Source: CAYYYG01 sp964476135 (lineage in GTDB: Bacteria > Patescibacteriota > Microgenomatia > UBA1406 > GWC2-37-13). Taken from it: a stretch of 18,057 nucleotides of DNA. Positions 1 through 6,221 of the stretch are shown here, one piece after another (positions within the stretch are counted from its first letter, which is position 1; every line of letters starts with the position of its first letter). The stretch spans positions 1 through 18,057 of the forward strand of contig CAYYYG010000023.1 of the NCBI GenBank assembly GCA_964476135.1, written 5' to 3'. The notes under the pieces are model-generated. The model did not search any database and was not told where the DNA came from. It saw only the letters and a list, made by a program, of their open reading frames with translations. A program made the translations under genes and the position numbers.

Positions 1-1
1 A

Positions 2-23
2 TTTCAATATAAATATATTGAAA
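2..23. repeat. Perfect 10-bp inverted repeat
   Basis: TTTCAATATA (2-11) and its exact reverse complement TATATTGAAA (14-23) flank a 2-bp AA centre. It lies in a gene-free AT-rich stretch (1-184) downstream of the minus-strand DinB-like gene. It could be an operator or a hairpin for a gene left of the window. The flank is outside the window, so no role can be assigned. Nothing else but the short repeat core at 138-151 was seen in 1-184. Confidence 0.4.
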
Positions 24-137
24 ATGAGTATTACAAATGAAGATATCAGGAATTCTTATAAGTATCTATAGTCTATAAGCCACGAGAATATAAAATTGAT
101 CTGTCCGTTAAGAATGTTTCCTAACATATACTTATCC

Positions 138-151
138 CCTCGACAAGCTCG
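138..151 (-). repeat. Dispersed 14-bp core repeat, copy 1
   Basis: On the minus strand this reads CGAGCTTGTCGAGG, preceded by a T-run. The same 14 bp, also preceded by a T-run, occurs on the plus strand at 10305-10318. Both copies are intergenic and can form a small hairpin. The T-run lies 5' of the hairpin on this strand, so it is not a standard terminator for the gene ending at 185. Confidence 0.4.
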
Positions 152-184
152 GGGAAAAAAGGATCGGTAAAATATTATCCGATG

Positions 185-730
185 TTAAAACGGATAGCCT
201 TTTAGTCCTTGCAGGCCTTTGACTGCTGAGATTTCGCCGGTAAGGCTATCAACATGCGAGATAAGGAACCGGATAATAAAACGCGCGATTGGCCATTCAC
301 CCATTTGGAATGCCGAGAGATCGACTTTTTTCGCGGAAAGATCGGCATCGCTGAGGCTTGCCAAAAAAGTATTTGACTGCTGATATACGGCTTGTGCGTA
401 TTCTTTAAACTTGACCATGTCGACCTGCACAGTTTTTGACCATTCGGCGAAGTTTTTTTCCCAGTCTTTATCCATGGCCGGGTGTGCGGCGCTTAAGCCG
501 AGCTTGCTGCTCCAGCCGCTCTCAAGAAGCGGTTTGGTTTTTTGTGCCCAGGTGGTCAGCATGATATCTTCGGACACGATAACGTGAACGTAGGCTGCGG
601 CAACGGGCAATGTTTTTCCGGATGGCTTCCAGTGAGCAACTTCTTCGGTCACATCTTTCATAGTGCCCTCAAGTGTTTCATGGGCGTCTTGTAATGATTG
701 GCGGAGCATTTCGGCAAATATTTTTGACAT
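185..730 (-). CDS. DinB-like four-helix protein (putative metal-binding)
   Basis: A 181-residue protein matching the DinB/YfiT-like family in size and layout: an N-terminal helix with spaced leucines, a His in helix 2 (H49, in YVHVIVSED), and a C-terminal segment HVDSLTGEI then GLQGLKGYPF (residues 159-181). That ending is typical of DinB-like proteins, where it usually reads H-x3-H followed by GEI. Family members bind a divalent metal through three His residues, and some are thiol-dependent transferases. Here the second His of the H-x3-H pair is replaced by Leu163, so the usual metal site looks incomplete. ATG at 730 is the start; a TATAAT (757-762) lies 26 bp upstream and there is no clear Shine-Dalgarno. 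It is probably monocistronic. Substrate and role are unknown. Confidence 0.6.
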   Translation of the reverse strand: MSKIFAEMLRQSLQDAHETLEGTMKDVTEEVAHWKPSGKTLPVAAAYVHVIVSEDIMLTTWAQKTKPLLESGWSSKLGLSAAHPAMDKDWEKNFAEWSKTVQVDMVKFKEYAQAVYQQSNTFLASLSDADLSAKKVDLSAFQMGEWPIARFIIRFLISHVDSLTGEISAVKGLQGLKGYPF

Positions 731-793
731 AAATAGAATAACGGATAACTCAATTGATTATACATGTTTGTTTTCGGAAGTCGTGATTGATAT

Positions 794-1402
794 TTATTCT
801 ATGATCTCAATGCCGTTTGCGGATGAGGGGAGGATAGTGTTGGTTTCAGCATAGAGGTTTCCGGTTAGAAGCACTTTCCGGCCTAAGAAAGGGGAGGGAT
901 CGATGGGCGATTTGGAGCTTATTATATACACGTCGCCATTTTCTTGGGCGAAGAGATAGCGGGATTGCGTAGACATGATTTTGCCAATCCGGCTTATGGT
1001 GACGGTGTTTGTTTCGGCGCGCGCCTGGGCAAGGCCGATGTATTTTCCCCAGTTGTAGAAATAGTTGGTAGTTGTGACTATGCCAAACGACATCGCAGTG
1101 ATCGAGAGAGTTACTGCCAGGGGGAGTTTGAGTTTGAGATTAAGTTCGGTAATTTGTTTTTTACGGATCTCATCGAGCCAGCGCATGAGCCTTTTGAAAG
1201 GGTTGTCGATGCTGATGGAGACCAAGGGCGTGTCGGGTTTGAGGCTGGCACTTTCGGGCTTAAGGGGTGGTGTCGATATTTTAAGCGAGGCTGATGCTCC
1301 GCTTTGTTTCGGCTTATTTTTGCCGGCTGATGAGAACTGACCAAAACTATCGCGGGGAAGGACTGATGCGGTACGTTTACGTACGGCTGTTTTTTCGTCC
1401 AT
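794..1402 (-). CDS. Single-pass membrane protein, function unknown
   Basis: A 202-residue protein I do not recognise. Residues 1-90 are hydrophilic, basic and low in complexity (Lys, Ser and Pro rich), with RDSFGQF at 18-24. One membrane helix spans about 93-112. The C-terminal part (about 130-202) looks like a small beta-barrel or OB-like domain (strand-rich, with LFAQENGDVYIIS and GRKVLLTGNLY). The likely topology is basic tail inside, small domain outside. The start at 1402 is supported by a well-formed promoter 25 bp upstream. The ACCGT repeat array abuts that promoter, suggesting regulated expression. No Shine-Dalgarno is visible. Confidence 0.6.
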   Translation of the reverse strand: MDEKTAVRKRTASVLPRDSFGQFSSAGKNKPKQSGASASLKISTPPLKPESASLKPDTPLVSISIDNPFKRLMRWLDEIRKKQITELNLKLKLPLAVTLSITAMSFGIVTTTNYFYNWGKYIGLAQARAETNTVTISRIGKIMSTQSRYLFAQENGDVYIISSKSPIDPSPFLGRKVLLTGNLYAETNTILPSSANGIEIIE

Positions 1403-1427
1403 ATTCTAGAAAAAAGGTTATGATCTC

Positions 1428-1456
1428 AGCATATGTATTTGAACGAAGATTGTCAA
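1428..1456 (-). promoter_or_regulatory. Sigma70-type promoter of the 1402 gene
   Basis: On the minus strand, a consensus -35 TTGACA (1451-1456) lies 17 bp from a -10 TATGCT (1428-1433). The predicted transcription start is about 18-19 nt before the ATG at 1402. The ACCGT repeats begin 10 bp upstream of the -35. Confidence 0.6.
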
Positions 1457-1465
1457 TACTGTCCC

Positions 1466-1500
1466 ACCGTACCGTACCGTACCATACCGTACCGTACGGT
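1466..1500. repeat. ACCGT pentanucleotide tandem array
   Basis: Seven consecutive 5-bp units: three ACCGT, one ACCAT, two ACCGT, then ACGGT. The last two units form the 10-bp palindrome ACCGTACGGT (1491-1500). The outer arms CACCGTAC (1465-1472) and GTACGGTG (1494-1501) are reverse complements. The array lies directly upstream of the -35 box of the 1402 gene, on one helical face every two units. It may be an operator, or simply a slippage-prone microsatellite. Confidence 0.75.
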
Positions 1501-1724
1501 GTTTTAGGGCTCCAAAGCCGTATAAACCAACATTTTACAGAAATTTTTTTATGTCTAAAAAAAACCACTTCCGAGACACTTGTTTATACCTATTGCCAAT
1601 CTATTTGCAATCGGCATAACCGTCCGATGCTCCGTTTGCATCAAAAAAGTTGTAAACTGAGCTACGGTCGGTATACAAGCAAATATAAAAGGATTCGGAA
1701 AGATTGATGATGCGATTTGTTTAA

Positions 1725-1976
1725 TTAATCTGAGCCCAACATTGTGAATTCTTCCTGAGTAACTGGATCGATGATTGTTTTTGTTTCGCCCGCGGCAACT
1801 TCTACCACTTGTCCGGGCTTTCTGCTGTATGCCGCACCGCCCATCCCTTCTTCGTAACCGATAAATGTCATTTCTTCGCCCGGCAAACCATAATCTACAG
1901 AAATCGCTTCCCGTTTTTTTGGGTCGGTTGCAGTAAGATCAATGCGGAATCCGCGGCCTTCGACATGTAATGCCAT
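1725..1976 (-). CDS. Small soluble hypothetical protein
   Basis: An 83-residue acidic protein with no membrane helix or signal peptide and no family I recognise. It looks like a compact beta-rich fold (RGFRIDLTA, MTFIGYEEG, GQVVEVAAGETKTI). A perfect TATAAT (minus strand, 1983-1988) lies 6 bp before the ATG at 1976, fitting a leaderless transcript; no good -35 is seen and there is no Shine-Dalgarno. It lies 16 bp downstream of the 40-residue peptide gene on the same strand, so co-transcription is also possible. Moderate confidence that it is coding, low on any role. Confidence 0.5.
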   Translation of the reverse strand: MALHVEGRGFRIDLTATDPKKREAISVDYGLPGEEMTFIGYEEGMGGAAYSRKPGQVVEVAAGETKTIIDPVTQEEFTMLGSD

Positions 1977-1992
1977 GGACCCATTATATCAT

Positions 1993-2115
1993 TTACCATC
2001 CACCCCGCCACACTAGGTATGCGTTTGATGTCAGCCACCATGCTTCGGTGCTTCTTGCCGTAAAGAACAAATATACAACGAGCATGATAGTTAATAGCAT
2101 GAGCACTTTTTTCAT
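1993..2115 (-). CDS. 40-residue Trp-rich membrane/secreted peptide
   Basis: A short reading frame preceded by the strongest ribosome-binding site in the window (AAGGAGGTGA, 5 nt before the ATG). The peptide begins MKKVLMLLTIMLVVYLFF, a basic start plus a hydrophobic helix of about 16 residues, followed by a short tail with four Trp residues (W26, W27, W36, W40) ending VWRGGW. It could be a one-helix membrane peptide, or an exported peptide cut after the ARSTEA stretch. I recognise no family. Short hydrophobic peptides include type I toxins, signal peptides and bacteriocin-like peptides, but nothing here decides between them. It lies between two other small genes on the same strand; a hairpin at 2188-2216 sits in its upstream region. 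Confidence 0.6.
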   Translation of the reverse strand: MKKVLMLLTIMLVVYLFFTARSTEAWWLTSNAYLVWRGGW

Positions 2116-2120
2116 AATTA

Positions 2121-2130
2121 TCACCTCCTT
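2121..2130 (-). promoter_or_regulatory. Strong Shine-Dalgarno of the 40-residue peptide gene
   Basis: On the minus strand AAGGAGGTGA lies 5 nt before the ATG at 2115, close to full complementarity with the 16S rRNA tail. Most genes here have no such site. This is the main evidence that the 40-codon frame is translated. Confidence 0.8.
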
Positions 2131-2187
2131 TCAGTAATATTTTAAGAAGCCGAGAAATTAAAGTATGTGACTAATATTACGAATAAT

Positions 2188-2220
2188 ACTGATGCGGAGG
2201 TTTGCTCCGCATCAGTTTTT
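2188..2220. terminator. Rho-independent terminator hairpin (best on plus strand)
   Basis: A perfect 12-bp stem (2188-2199 with 2205-2216) and a 5-nt loop. On the plus strand it is followed by TTTTT (2216-2220), a standard intrinsic terminator, but no plus-strand gene lies upstream. On the minus strand it follows the 64-residue gene but has only a weak U-tract (TATTATT). It may work in both directions, or act as an attenuator before the 40-residue peptide gene. Confidence 0.65.
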
Positions 2221-2258
2221 GCTCTGCGTAGATGAACTAACAGACTACTTATTTTATC

Positions 2259-2453
2259 CTACGGTGCTTCGATCGTCACCCTCAGCAAATTTGCGGGGCG
2301 ATCGAGCTTGACTTTTCCGCCATCGGTGCGGGCGGCTTCAATTTCATCGATAATCTCCTGAAAGTTGTCAAAGGTGATACCGTCGAAATCATAATATTTC
2401 TCTTGTCCAATTGGAACGGATTTCGCGGCGTCAACTAACTCTTGTCTCGTCAT
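2259..2453 (-). CDS. Small acidic hypothetical protein
   Basis: A 64-residue soluble protein with no family I recognise. An N-terminal helix (MTRQELVDAAKSV) is followed by a helix-rich acidic middle (FDNFQEIIDEIEAARTD) and a short strand-like end (LLRVTIEAP). Expression signals are unusually good: TATAAT and TTGACT 18 bp apart, and AAGGAGAT 6 nt before the ATG (GGAG ends 8 nt before). This is strong evidence of a real, well-expressed gene. It is followed by a hairpin and then the 40-residue peptide gene on the same strand. Function unknown. Confidence 0.65.
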   Translation of the reverse strand: MTRQELVDAAKSVPIGQEKYYDFDGITFDNFQEIIDEIEAARTDGGKVKLDRPANLLRVTIEAP

Positions 2454-2494
2454 TTTTGTATCTCCTTATACATATTTTTTACACAGAGCGGTTT

Positions 2495-2524
2495 ATTATA
2501 TCAGTTTATGCCGGTCACAGTCAA
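2495..2524 (-). promoter_or_regulatory. Promoter of the 64-residue protein gene
   Basis: Minus strand: -35 TTGACT (2519-2524), 18-bp spacer, perfect -10 TATAAT (2495-2500). The predicted leader of about 35 nt contains the Shine-Dalgarno at 2460-2467. The -35 lies just past the end of the flippase gene. Confidence 0.7.
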
Positions 2525-2529
2525 ACTTG

Positions 2530-3780
2530 TTATCTGAGTGCACGGAGAATTTGGGGGATATAGGCAACAGTCATGACTGCCTGGGCAAAAAGGAATCCGG
2601 CTCCGAGGCCGTTGAGGCTATGGGTGTAATGCATTCCGGCGACTGTCGCAACCAGCATGAGTACTGCGCCTGCTGTGTTGTATATGAGTATGAGTCTTAG
2701 GCGTCCGCCGATATGGAAAAGGGTGCCGCCGATGTAGTTGATGATCATGAAGACGGTTGACACTGCTAATATCCGAAGAAGCGTAAGTCCTTCTGCGGAG
2801 TACGATTTTCCGAAAACCCGGAGGATAAGGCCGCTCGCAACAAGAGCGATGATTACCGAGGGCACAATGAGCGCATACATTATTTTTGCCGCTTTGAGCA
2901 CCTGGCGCTTAACCATGGTCGTATCATAGGCGCTTTCGGCAAACAGGGAGCGGGTGACCGACTGGGGAATAACGAAAAGCAGATTGGCGATTGTGAAGGC
3001 CATATAATAGTAGGCGGCATGGGCAGGACCGAGAATATTAAGAACAAGAACCGGCAGGAGCATTGAGGGTATGCTTCCGATAAGCCCGGTCAGGTAGGTG
3101 GTCGCTGAGTATTTGAGAGTTTTATTGAGTACGGCGCGATCGATCATGGGGCGGAGAGTCAGATTATATACAGTTATAAGGAAAAATATCGTGAGGGTAA
3201 GCGCGGCCGCGATACCGCCCATCACCGACAGGAAGATTCCGAAGGCGCCGTAGGCGGTTAAAAAAAAGGGCAGTATTAATTTGGTTACACTGAAGACGGA
3301 GTTGTAAATAAGGATATATTTTGAATTGCGAAGGCCAATGAATATATTATCGGTAATACTGTTGACCGCATTGACGACCGAGGCGCCAAGAAACAGGAAG
3401 ATTACGATATGGTTTTCCCTCAGAAAGTGCAGCTTCGGAGAAAAAAAATCGATACCTATAAGATAAAAAACGGCGAAAATGGCTGCCGTTACCGCAACAA
3501 GCGTGCAGACGGTATTGACGATTTTATTTTTTCCCTCAGAGGAGGGGAGGTCGCGGATGAGACTGTTGTTGAATCCTAATTGGCTGAGGGTGGAGATGAG
3601 GCCGACCACCGATATAAGGCTGGTCGCGATCCCGATTTCTTCGGGTTTGTAAAGCCGCGCAACCATAATCCAGAAAAAGAACCCAAGAACTGCCATTATG
3701 AGGGTACTGATCATGAGATACAGGGAGTTACGGGCGAGGGAATCGGAGTGAAGTCGGCGCACGAAATGGATAACCTTCAT
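2530..3780 (-). CDS. Polysaccharide/oligosaccharide flippase (Wzx-like, MOP superfamily)
   Basis: A 416-residue integral membrane protein with about 12 hydrophobic segments spread evenly, the size and layout of Wzx/RfbX-type lipid-linked oligosaccharide flippases. The N-terminal segment (residues 10-60: LARNSLYLMISTLIMAVLGF, then a helix ending VARLYKPEEIGIATSLIS) is the typical family start, where a short loop with Tyr and Glu precedes helix 2. Such proteins move undecaprenyl- or polyprenyl-linked glycans across the cytoplasmic membrane for surface polysaccharide or glycoprotein assembly. ATG at 3780 is the start, with a TATAAT 8 bp upstream on this strand and no Shine-Dalgarno. The gene is divergent from the CYTH gene. 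Its nearness to the archaeosortase block and a lyase suggests a shared role in envelope glycans, but no glycosyltransferase is in the window. Confidence 0.8.
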   Translation of the reverse strand: MKVIHFVRRLHSDSLARNSLYLMISTLIMAVLGFFFWIMVARLYKPEEIGIATSLISVVGLISTLSQLGFNNSLIRDLPSSEGKNKIVNTVCTLVAVTAAIFAVFYLIGIDFFSPKLHFLRENHIVIFLFLGASVVNAVNSITDNIFIGLRNSKYILIYNSVFSVTKLILPFFLTAYGAFGIFLSVMGGIAAALTLTIFFLITVYNLTLRPMIDRAVLNKTLKYSATTYLTGLIGSIPSMLLPVLVLNILGPAHAAYYYMAFTIANLLFVIPQSVTRSLFAESAYDTTMVKRQVLKAAKIMYALIVPSVIIALVASGLILRVFGKSYSAEGLTLLRILAVSTVFMIINYIGGTLFHIGGRLRLILIYNTAGAVLMLVATVAGMHYTHSLNGLGAGFLFAQAVMTVAYIPQILRALR

Positions 3781-3788
3781 AGGTGTAT

Positions 3789-3796
3789 ATTATAAT
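3789..3796. promoter_or_regulatory. Palindromic -10 element serving two divergent genes
   Basis: ATTATAAT is its own reverse complement, so TATAAT can be read at 3791-3796 on plus (7 bp before ATG 3804) and at 3789-3794 on minus (8 bp before ATG 3780). The whole gap between the two genes is 23 bp. No good -35 is seen for plus; minus has a weak TTCGAC at 3813-3818. Both transcripts would be leaderless or nearly so. Confidence 0.5.
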
Positions 3797-3803
3797 TCAG
3801 CAT

Positions 3804-4382
3804 ATGATCGAAGTCGAAAAAAAATTTCGGGTATCCGAGGAAAAAATTGCCGCACTCATAAAAGGAGCGGAATTTATTGGTGTAAAAAAATTCACCGATA
3901 TCTGTTATGACGATGCCGTATTCAGTCTGACGACTTCGGACCGCTGGCTGAGAAGTCGCGACGGAGTATTTGAACTCAAGATCCGCTTCGATGCCAAAGA
4001 CGGCTCGGGGATGGATCGCTATTATGAGCTTGAAGGCGAAGATCTCCGCCGTGAACTCAAGCTTGCCGGTGGTGATTTATCTAAGGCGATCGCGGCCGCC
4101 GGTTATTTTCCGTTTGCCGAATATACAACGACCAGGAAAAAATATCGCAAAGAGAGCTTCACGATCGATCTTGATGTTATGGATTTTGGTTATAACATCG
4201 GGGAGATCGAGCTTATGGTGCCGGAGGAGGAGGCGGCGGGCGCAACCACTCGAATTCTTCGTTTTATGGAAAAATACGGGCTTGAAACCAAAGGCGTGCG
4301 GGGAAAACTTATCGAATACATCTGCCGCTACCGGCCGGAACACCGCGCCGCGCTTAAAAAAGCCGGCTTTACTTCGGTGTAG
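3804..4382 (+). CDS. CYTH-domain phosphohydrolase (thiamine-triphosphatase-like)
   Basis: A 192-residue protein with the CYTH signature ExExK at its very start (MIEVEKKF, E3, E5, K7). The rest of the family pattern follows: WLRSRDG and FELKIRF (metal and phosphate-binding basic residues on strands), TTTRKKYR, and IGEIELMV near the end. CYTH enzymes form a tunnel beta-barrel and act on triphosphates with Mg2+ or Mn2+; WLRxRxG followed by a LK strand is closest to the ThTPase branch. Tripolyphosphatase or RNA triphosphatase activity cannot be excluded. ATG at 3804 is preferred to the one at 3783 because it puts ExExK at the N-terminus and follows a TATAAT by 7 bp. The 3' end overlaps the convergent archaeosortase gene by 14 bp. 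Confidence 0.78.
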   Translation: MIEVEKKFRVSEEKIAALIKGAEFIGVKKFTDICYDDAVFSLTTSDRWLRSRDGVFELKIRFDAKDGSGMDRYYELEGEDLRRELKLAGGDLSKAIAAAGYFPFAEYTTTRKKYRKESFTIDLDVMDFGYNIGEIELMVPEEEAAGATTRILRFMEKYGLETKGVRGKLIEYICRYRPEHRAALKKAGFTSV

Positions 4383-5295
4383 GCAGTTTCTTCAATTTAT
4401 TGTAAAACAATCTCCAGAAGAGAGCGAAATAGATGATAAATAGAATCATCCCGAGGTAGGTATGGAATAATTTTACCGTCAGCTCCGGGGAAATAAGCAC
4501 CCCGAAAAGTACGAGTAGATACACCCTTAAAATATTTACACCGTATAGTCCGATAAGCGCAAGCGGCAGTGCAGTTAATATTTTACGGAGGTCAAAAACT
4601 TTCCGGTCGATTATTGCAAGAAGGATGTAAAGAGCACTGAAGAGAAAGATAGAGTCAACACCGGAGCAGGCTTGTTCGATTTTGACGGCAAACCCCTCGA
4701 CAATTAGTGTCAGGGGAGGGACGATGCGCGCACTTTCGAATGATAATTTCAGCAGCGCATACACAGAATACATAACACCGGTGCTGAGAATCGGCCAAAA
4801 TTTCCAGATATAAAAAATGGCGAAATAAAATACTGCCGAAATTCCGGCGCTGAGTGCTAGATATTTGCGGAACCGGTGGAAGAATTTAACAGAGTAGCTG
4901 TACCCGAATACACTTAAAAAAATAAGCGCCGGTATGGAGATTGCAACGAGATGGGTATTTATCGAAAGAGTAATGTTGGCGAAAAAATCGGGCTCGCGAA
5001 GGAGGCGTTTTGCCATGGGGAAAAATATTGTTGTTGCAATCTGTGACAGAAGAAAAAATACAAGATTGCGCATCCGCCATCGGGGGCCGCGGAATGTGGC
5101 CAGCTGTTTTTTTGCCATAATAAAAAACGCTATCGTGCCGAATATGATCACTTTGCCGAGATTTCCATAGATAAAAAAGTTGAAGCCGTAAAGGAGGCGC
5201 GTTTTTATTATCCAGGGGCCGATGATGCCTGTTGCCGTAATAAAAAGCAGTAAAAATATTACCGATCTGAAGATCAGGGGTTTATTGGACAGCAT
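4369..5295 (-). CDS. Archaeosortase/exosortase family transpeptidase
   Basis: A 308-residue protein with about 8 membrane helices and the three catalytic signatures of the exosortase/archaeosortase family: Cys210 in EQACSGVDS, Arg257 in VNILRVYLL, and His278 in LFHTYLG. These enzymes cut C-terminal sorting signals (short motif + helix + basic tail) on the outer face of the membrane and pass the protein to a lipid or cell-wall acceptor. Two proteins with such signals are encoded directly upstream, and the second overlaps this gene by 14 bp (ATG 5295; a TTG at 5319 is an alternative start). The tight overlap implies translational coupling with the VPEFD protein. No Shine-Dalgarno is visible. 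The subfamily cannot be named by eye; the neighbouring VPE(F/Y) motif suggests a PEF/PEFG-type specificity. Confidence 0.88.
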   Translation of the reverse strand: MLSNKPLIFRSVIFLLLFITATGIIGPWIIKTRLLYGFNFFIYGNLGKVIIFGTIAFFIMAKKQLATFRGPRWRMRNLVFFLLSQIATTIFFPMAKRLLREPDFFANITLSINTHLVAISIPALIFLSVFGYSYSVKFFHRFRKYLALSAGISAVFYFAIFYIWKFWPILSTGVMYSVYALLKLSFESARIVPPLTLIVEGFAVKIEQACSGVDSIFLFSALYILLAIIDRKVFDLRKILTALPLALIGLYGVNILRVYLLVLFGVLISPELTVKLFHTYLGMILFIIYFALFWRLFYNKLKKLPTPK

Positions 5296-5719
5296 GCCGC
5301 TTTTTTTTGAGGTAAGCAAATATTCCGGCCGAGGCAGCTACAGCAAGCGTTCCGGTGCTAAAATCAAATTCCGGCACCGACACGGCCGACATTTTTACAT
5401 TTATATTAATTTGTACCCGGTTCATATTTTTGGAATTGGAGCCCGCCTCGGAATCCTTGGATGCGGAAACCGTAACCAGGTCGTCTTTTTTGCAGTCGCC
5501 GGTGTTGTTGAACTGGACGTTATAGAATCCGAGCGAGTTGGTGGTTGCGTTGAGGATGTTTCCGTTGCAGGAAACGTTAACATTCGCCCCGGCAACTTTT
5601 TTGTTGGCGGAATCACGGACGACGCCGTGAACGGCTCTTCCTGGTGAGGCGGCGATTGTGACACGGGTGAATATTAAGAGTAGTAAAGTAAGGATGGCAA
5701 CATTTGAGAAGACTTTCAT
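5282..5719 (-). CDS. Small surface protein with VPEF-type C-terminal sorting signal
   Basis: A 145-residue precursor: signal peptide (residues 1-24, cut near TIAA|SPG), one beta-sandwich domain (about 26-112) like carboxypeptidase-regulatory/CnaB-type folds, and a tripartite C-terminus of VPEFD (115-119), a helix (120-136) and the basic tail KKKRH. Two Cys (C51, C76) could form a disulfide in the mature domain. It is a paralogue of the next upstream protein, sharing GR.V.G.V at the mature N-terminus, the Cys pair, and N-rich strands before VPE. It is the probable substrate of the archaeosortase encoded immediately after it, with a 14-bp overlap. The mature ectodomain of about 90 residues is very short for a surface protein and could be a subunit of a coat or fibre. 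No catalytic motif is seen. Confidence 0.75.
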   Translation of the reverse strand: MKVFSNVAILTLLLLIFTRVTIAASPGRAVHGVVRDSANKKVAGANVNVSCNGNILNATTNSLGFYNVQFNNTGDCKKDDLVTVSASKDSEAGSNSKNMNRVQININVKMSAVSVPEFDFSTGTLAVAASAGIFAYLKKKRHAVQ

Positions 5720-5725
5720 ATATTC

Positions 5726-5754
5726 AATGTACCACCGGTTTTTTTAAGTTGCAA
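5726..5754 (-). promoter_or_regulatory. Putative promoter of the VPEF protein and archaeosortase
   Basis: Minus strand: -35 TTGCAA (5749-5754), 17-bp spacer, -10 TACATT (5726-5731), 4 of 6 matches. The -10 ends 6 bp before the ATG at 5719, so the transcript would start at or next to the ATG. Confidence 0.4.
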
Positions 5755-5765
5755 TAGGTAAAGGT

Positions 5766-6215
5766 TTATATCGTTTTTTTATCGGTCTGTTTCAATATAT
5801 AGTATGCTGCTCCGGCAAGTATGGCCGTTGCCGAGGCTCCTAGATGCCCGTATTCCGGAACGTTTAATGGCGGAGAATAGGCCAGGGAAAGGTTGATGGT
5901 TACTGAGGCATCTTCCATTTTTTTCGTAACAGTGTCCGTGACCCCTTGTTTTTCTGCAGTAACGCCTACAACGCTGCCTTTCAGGCAATGGCTCAGTTTT
6001 TCAAACTGTGCCGAGTACGTACCGGCACTGTCGGTCTTGGTTTTGAGCGTGTTGCCTAGACAGTTTATGGTTATCGAACTACCTTCGATCGGTTGAGCAG
6101 CGTTGTTGGTCACGCTGCCGATTACGCGCCGGCCAGCTGCCGCGTAAGAACATTTTCCGGACATTAAAAAGATGAAACTGATTATTAATAAAGAAATCAT
6201 GCGTTTATTAATCAT
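5766..6215 (-). CDS. Small surface protein with VPEYG C-terminal sorting signal
   Basis: A 149-residue precursor (158 from an upstream ATG at 6242). The signal peptide is MINKRMISLLIISFIFLMSG with cleavage near SYAAA|GRR. One beta-sandwich domain follows (about 28-115; pattern VIGSVTNNAAQPIEGSSITI with a turn DSAGTYSAQF, as in carboxypeptidase-regulatory-like domains), with a Cys pair C52/C77. The C-terminus is VPEYG (119-123), a helix of about 18 residues, and KQTDKK. The motif resembles the archaeal PEF/PEFG-CTERM signals. It is a tandem paralogue of the VPEF protein 46 bp downstream and a probable substrate of the archaeosortase two genes on. I chose ATG 6215 because it gives a normal signal peptide and follows a promoter-like pair by 6 bp. 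Confidence 0.72.
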   Translation of the reverse strand: MINKRMISLLIISFIFLMSGKCSYAAAGRRVIGSVTNNAAQPIEGSSITINCLGNTLKTKTDSAGTYSAQFEKLSHCLKGSVVGVTAEKQGVTDTVTKKMEDASVTINLSLAYSPPLNVPEYGHLGASATAILAGAAYYILKQTDKKTI

Positions 6216-6221
6216 TATTTG

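Larger units (their letters stand above)
1403..1724. other. 322-bp intergenic region
   Basis: No credible gene was found here. Reading frames on both strands lack start signals, and those extending into the 794-1402 gene are out-of-frame shadows. The region holds the promoter of the 1402 gene, the ACCGT repeat array, and a second weaker minus-strand promoter-like pair (TATAAA at 1583-1588 and TTGCAA at 1605-1610, 16 bp apart). RNA made from the second promoter would carry the repeats in its leader. Confidence 0.5.

Noticed and set aside
136..160. Intrinsic terminator for the DinB-like gene
   Set aside because: A small hairpin can form, but on the minus strand the T-run precedes it, so it lacks a 3' U-tract.
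944..1340. Plus-strand frames opposite the 794-1402 gene
   Set aside because: Out-of-frame shadows with no start signals and unnatural composition; the minus-strand frame has a membrane helix and a promoter.
1466..1500. CRISPR-like array
   Set aside because: Units are 5 bp and contiguous without spacers, and no cas gene is present.
1294..1707. Plus-strand 137-codon and minus-strand 63-codon frames across the ACCGT repeat
   Set aside because: They translate the repeat and AT-rich spacer, lack Shine-Dalgarno or promoter support, and overlap the 1402 gene.
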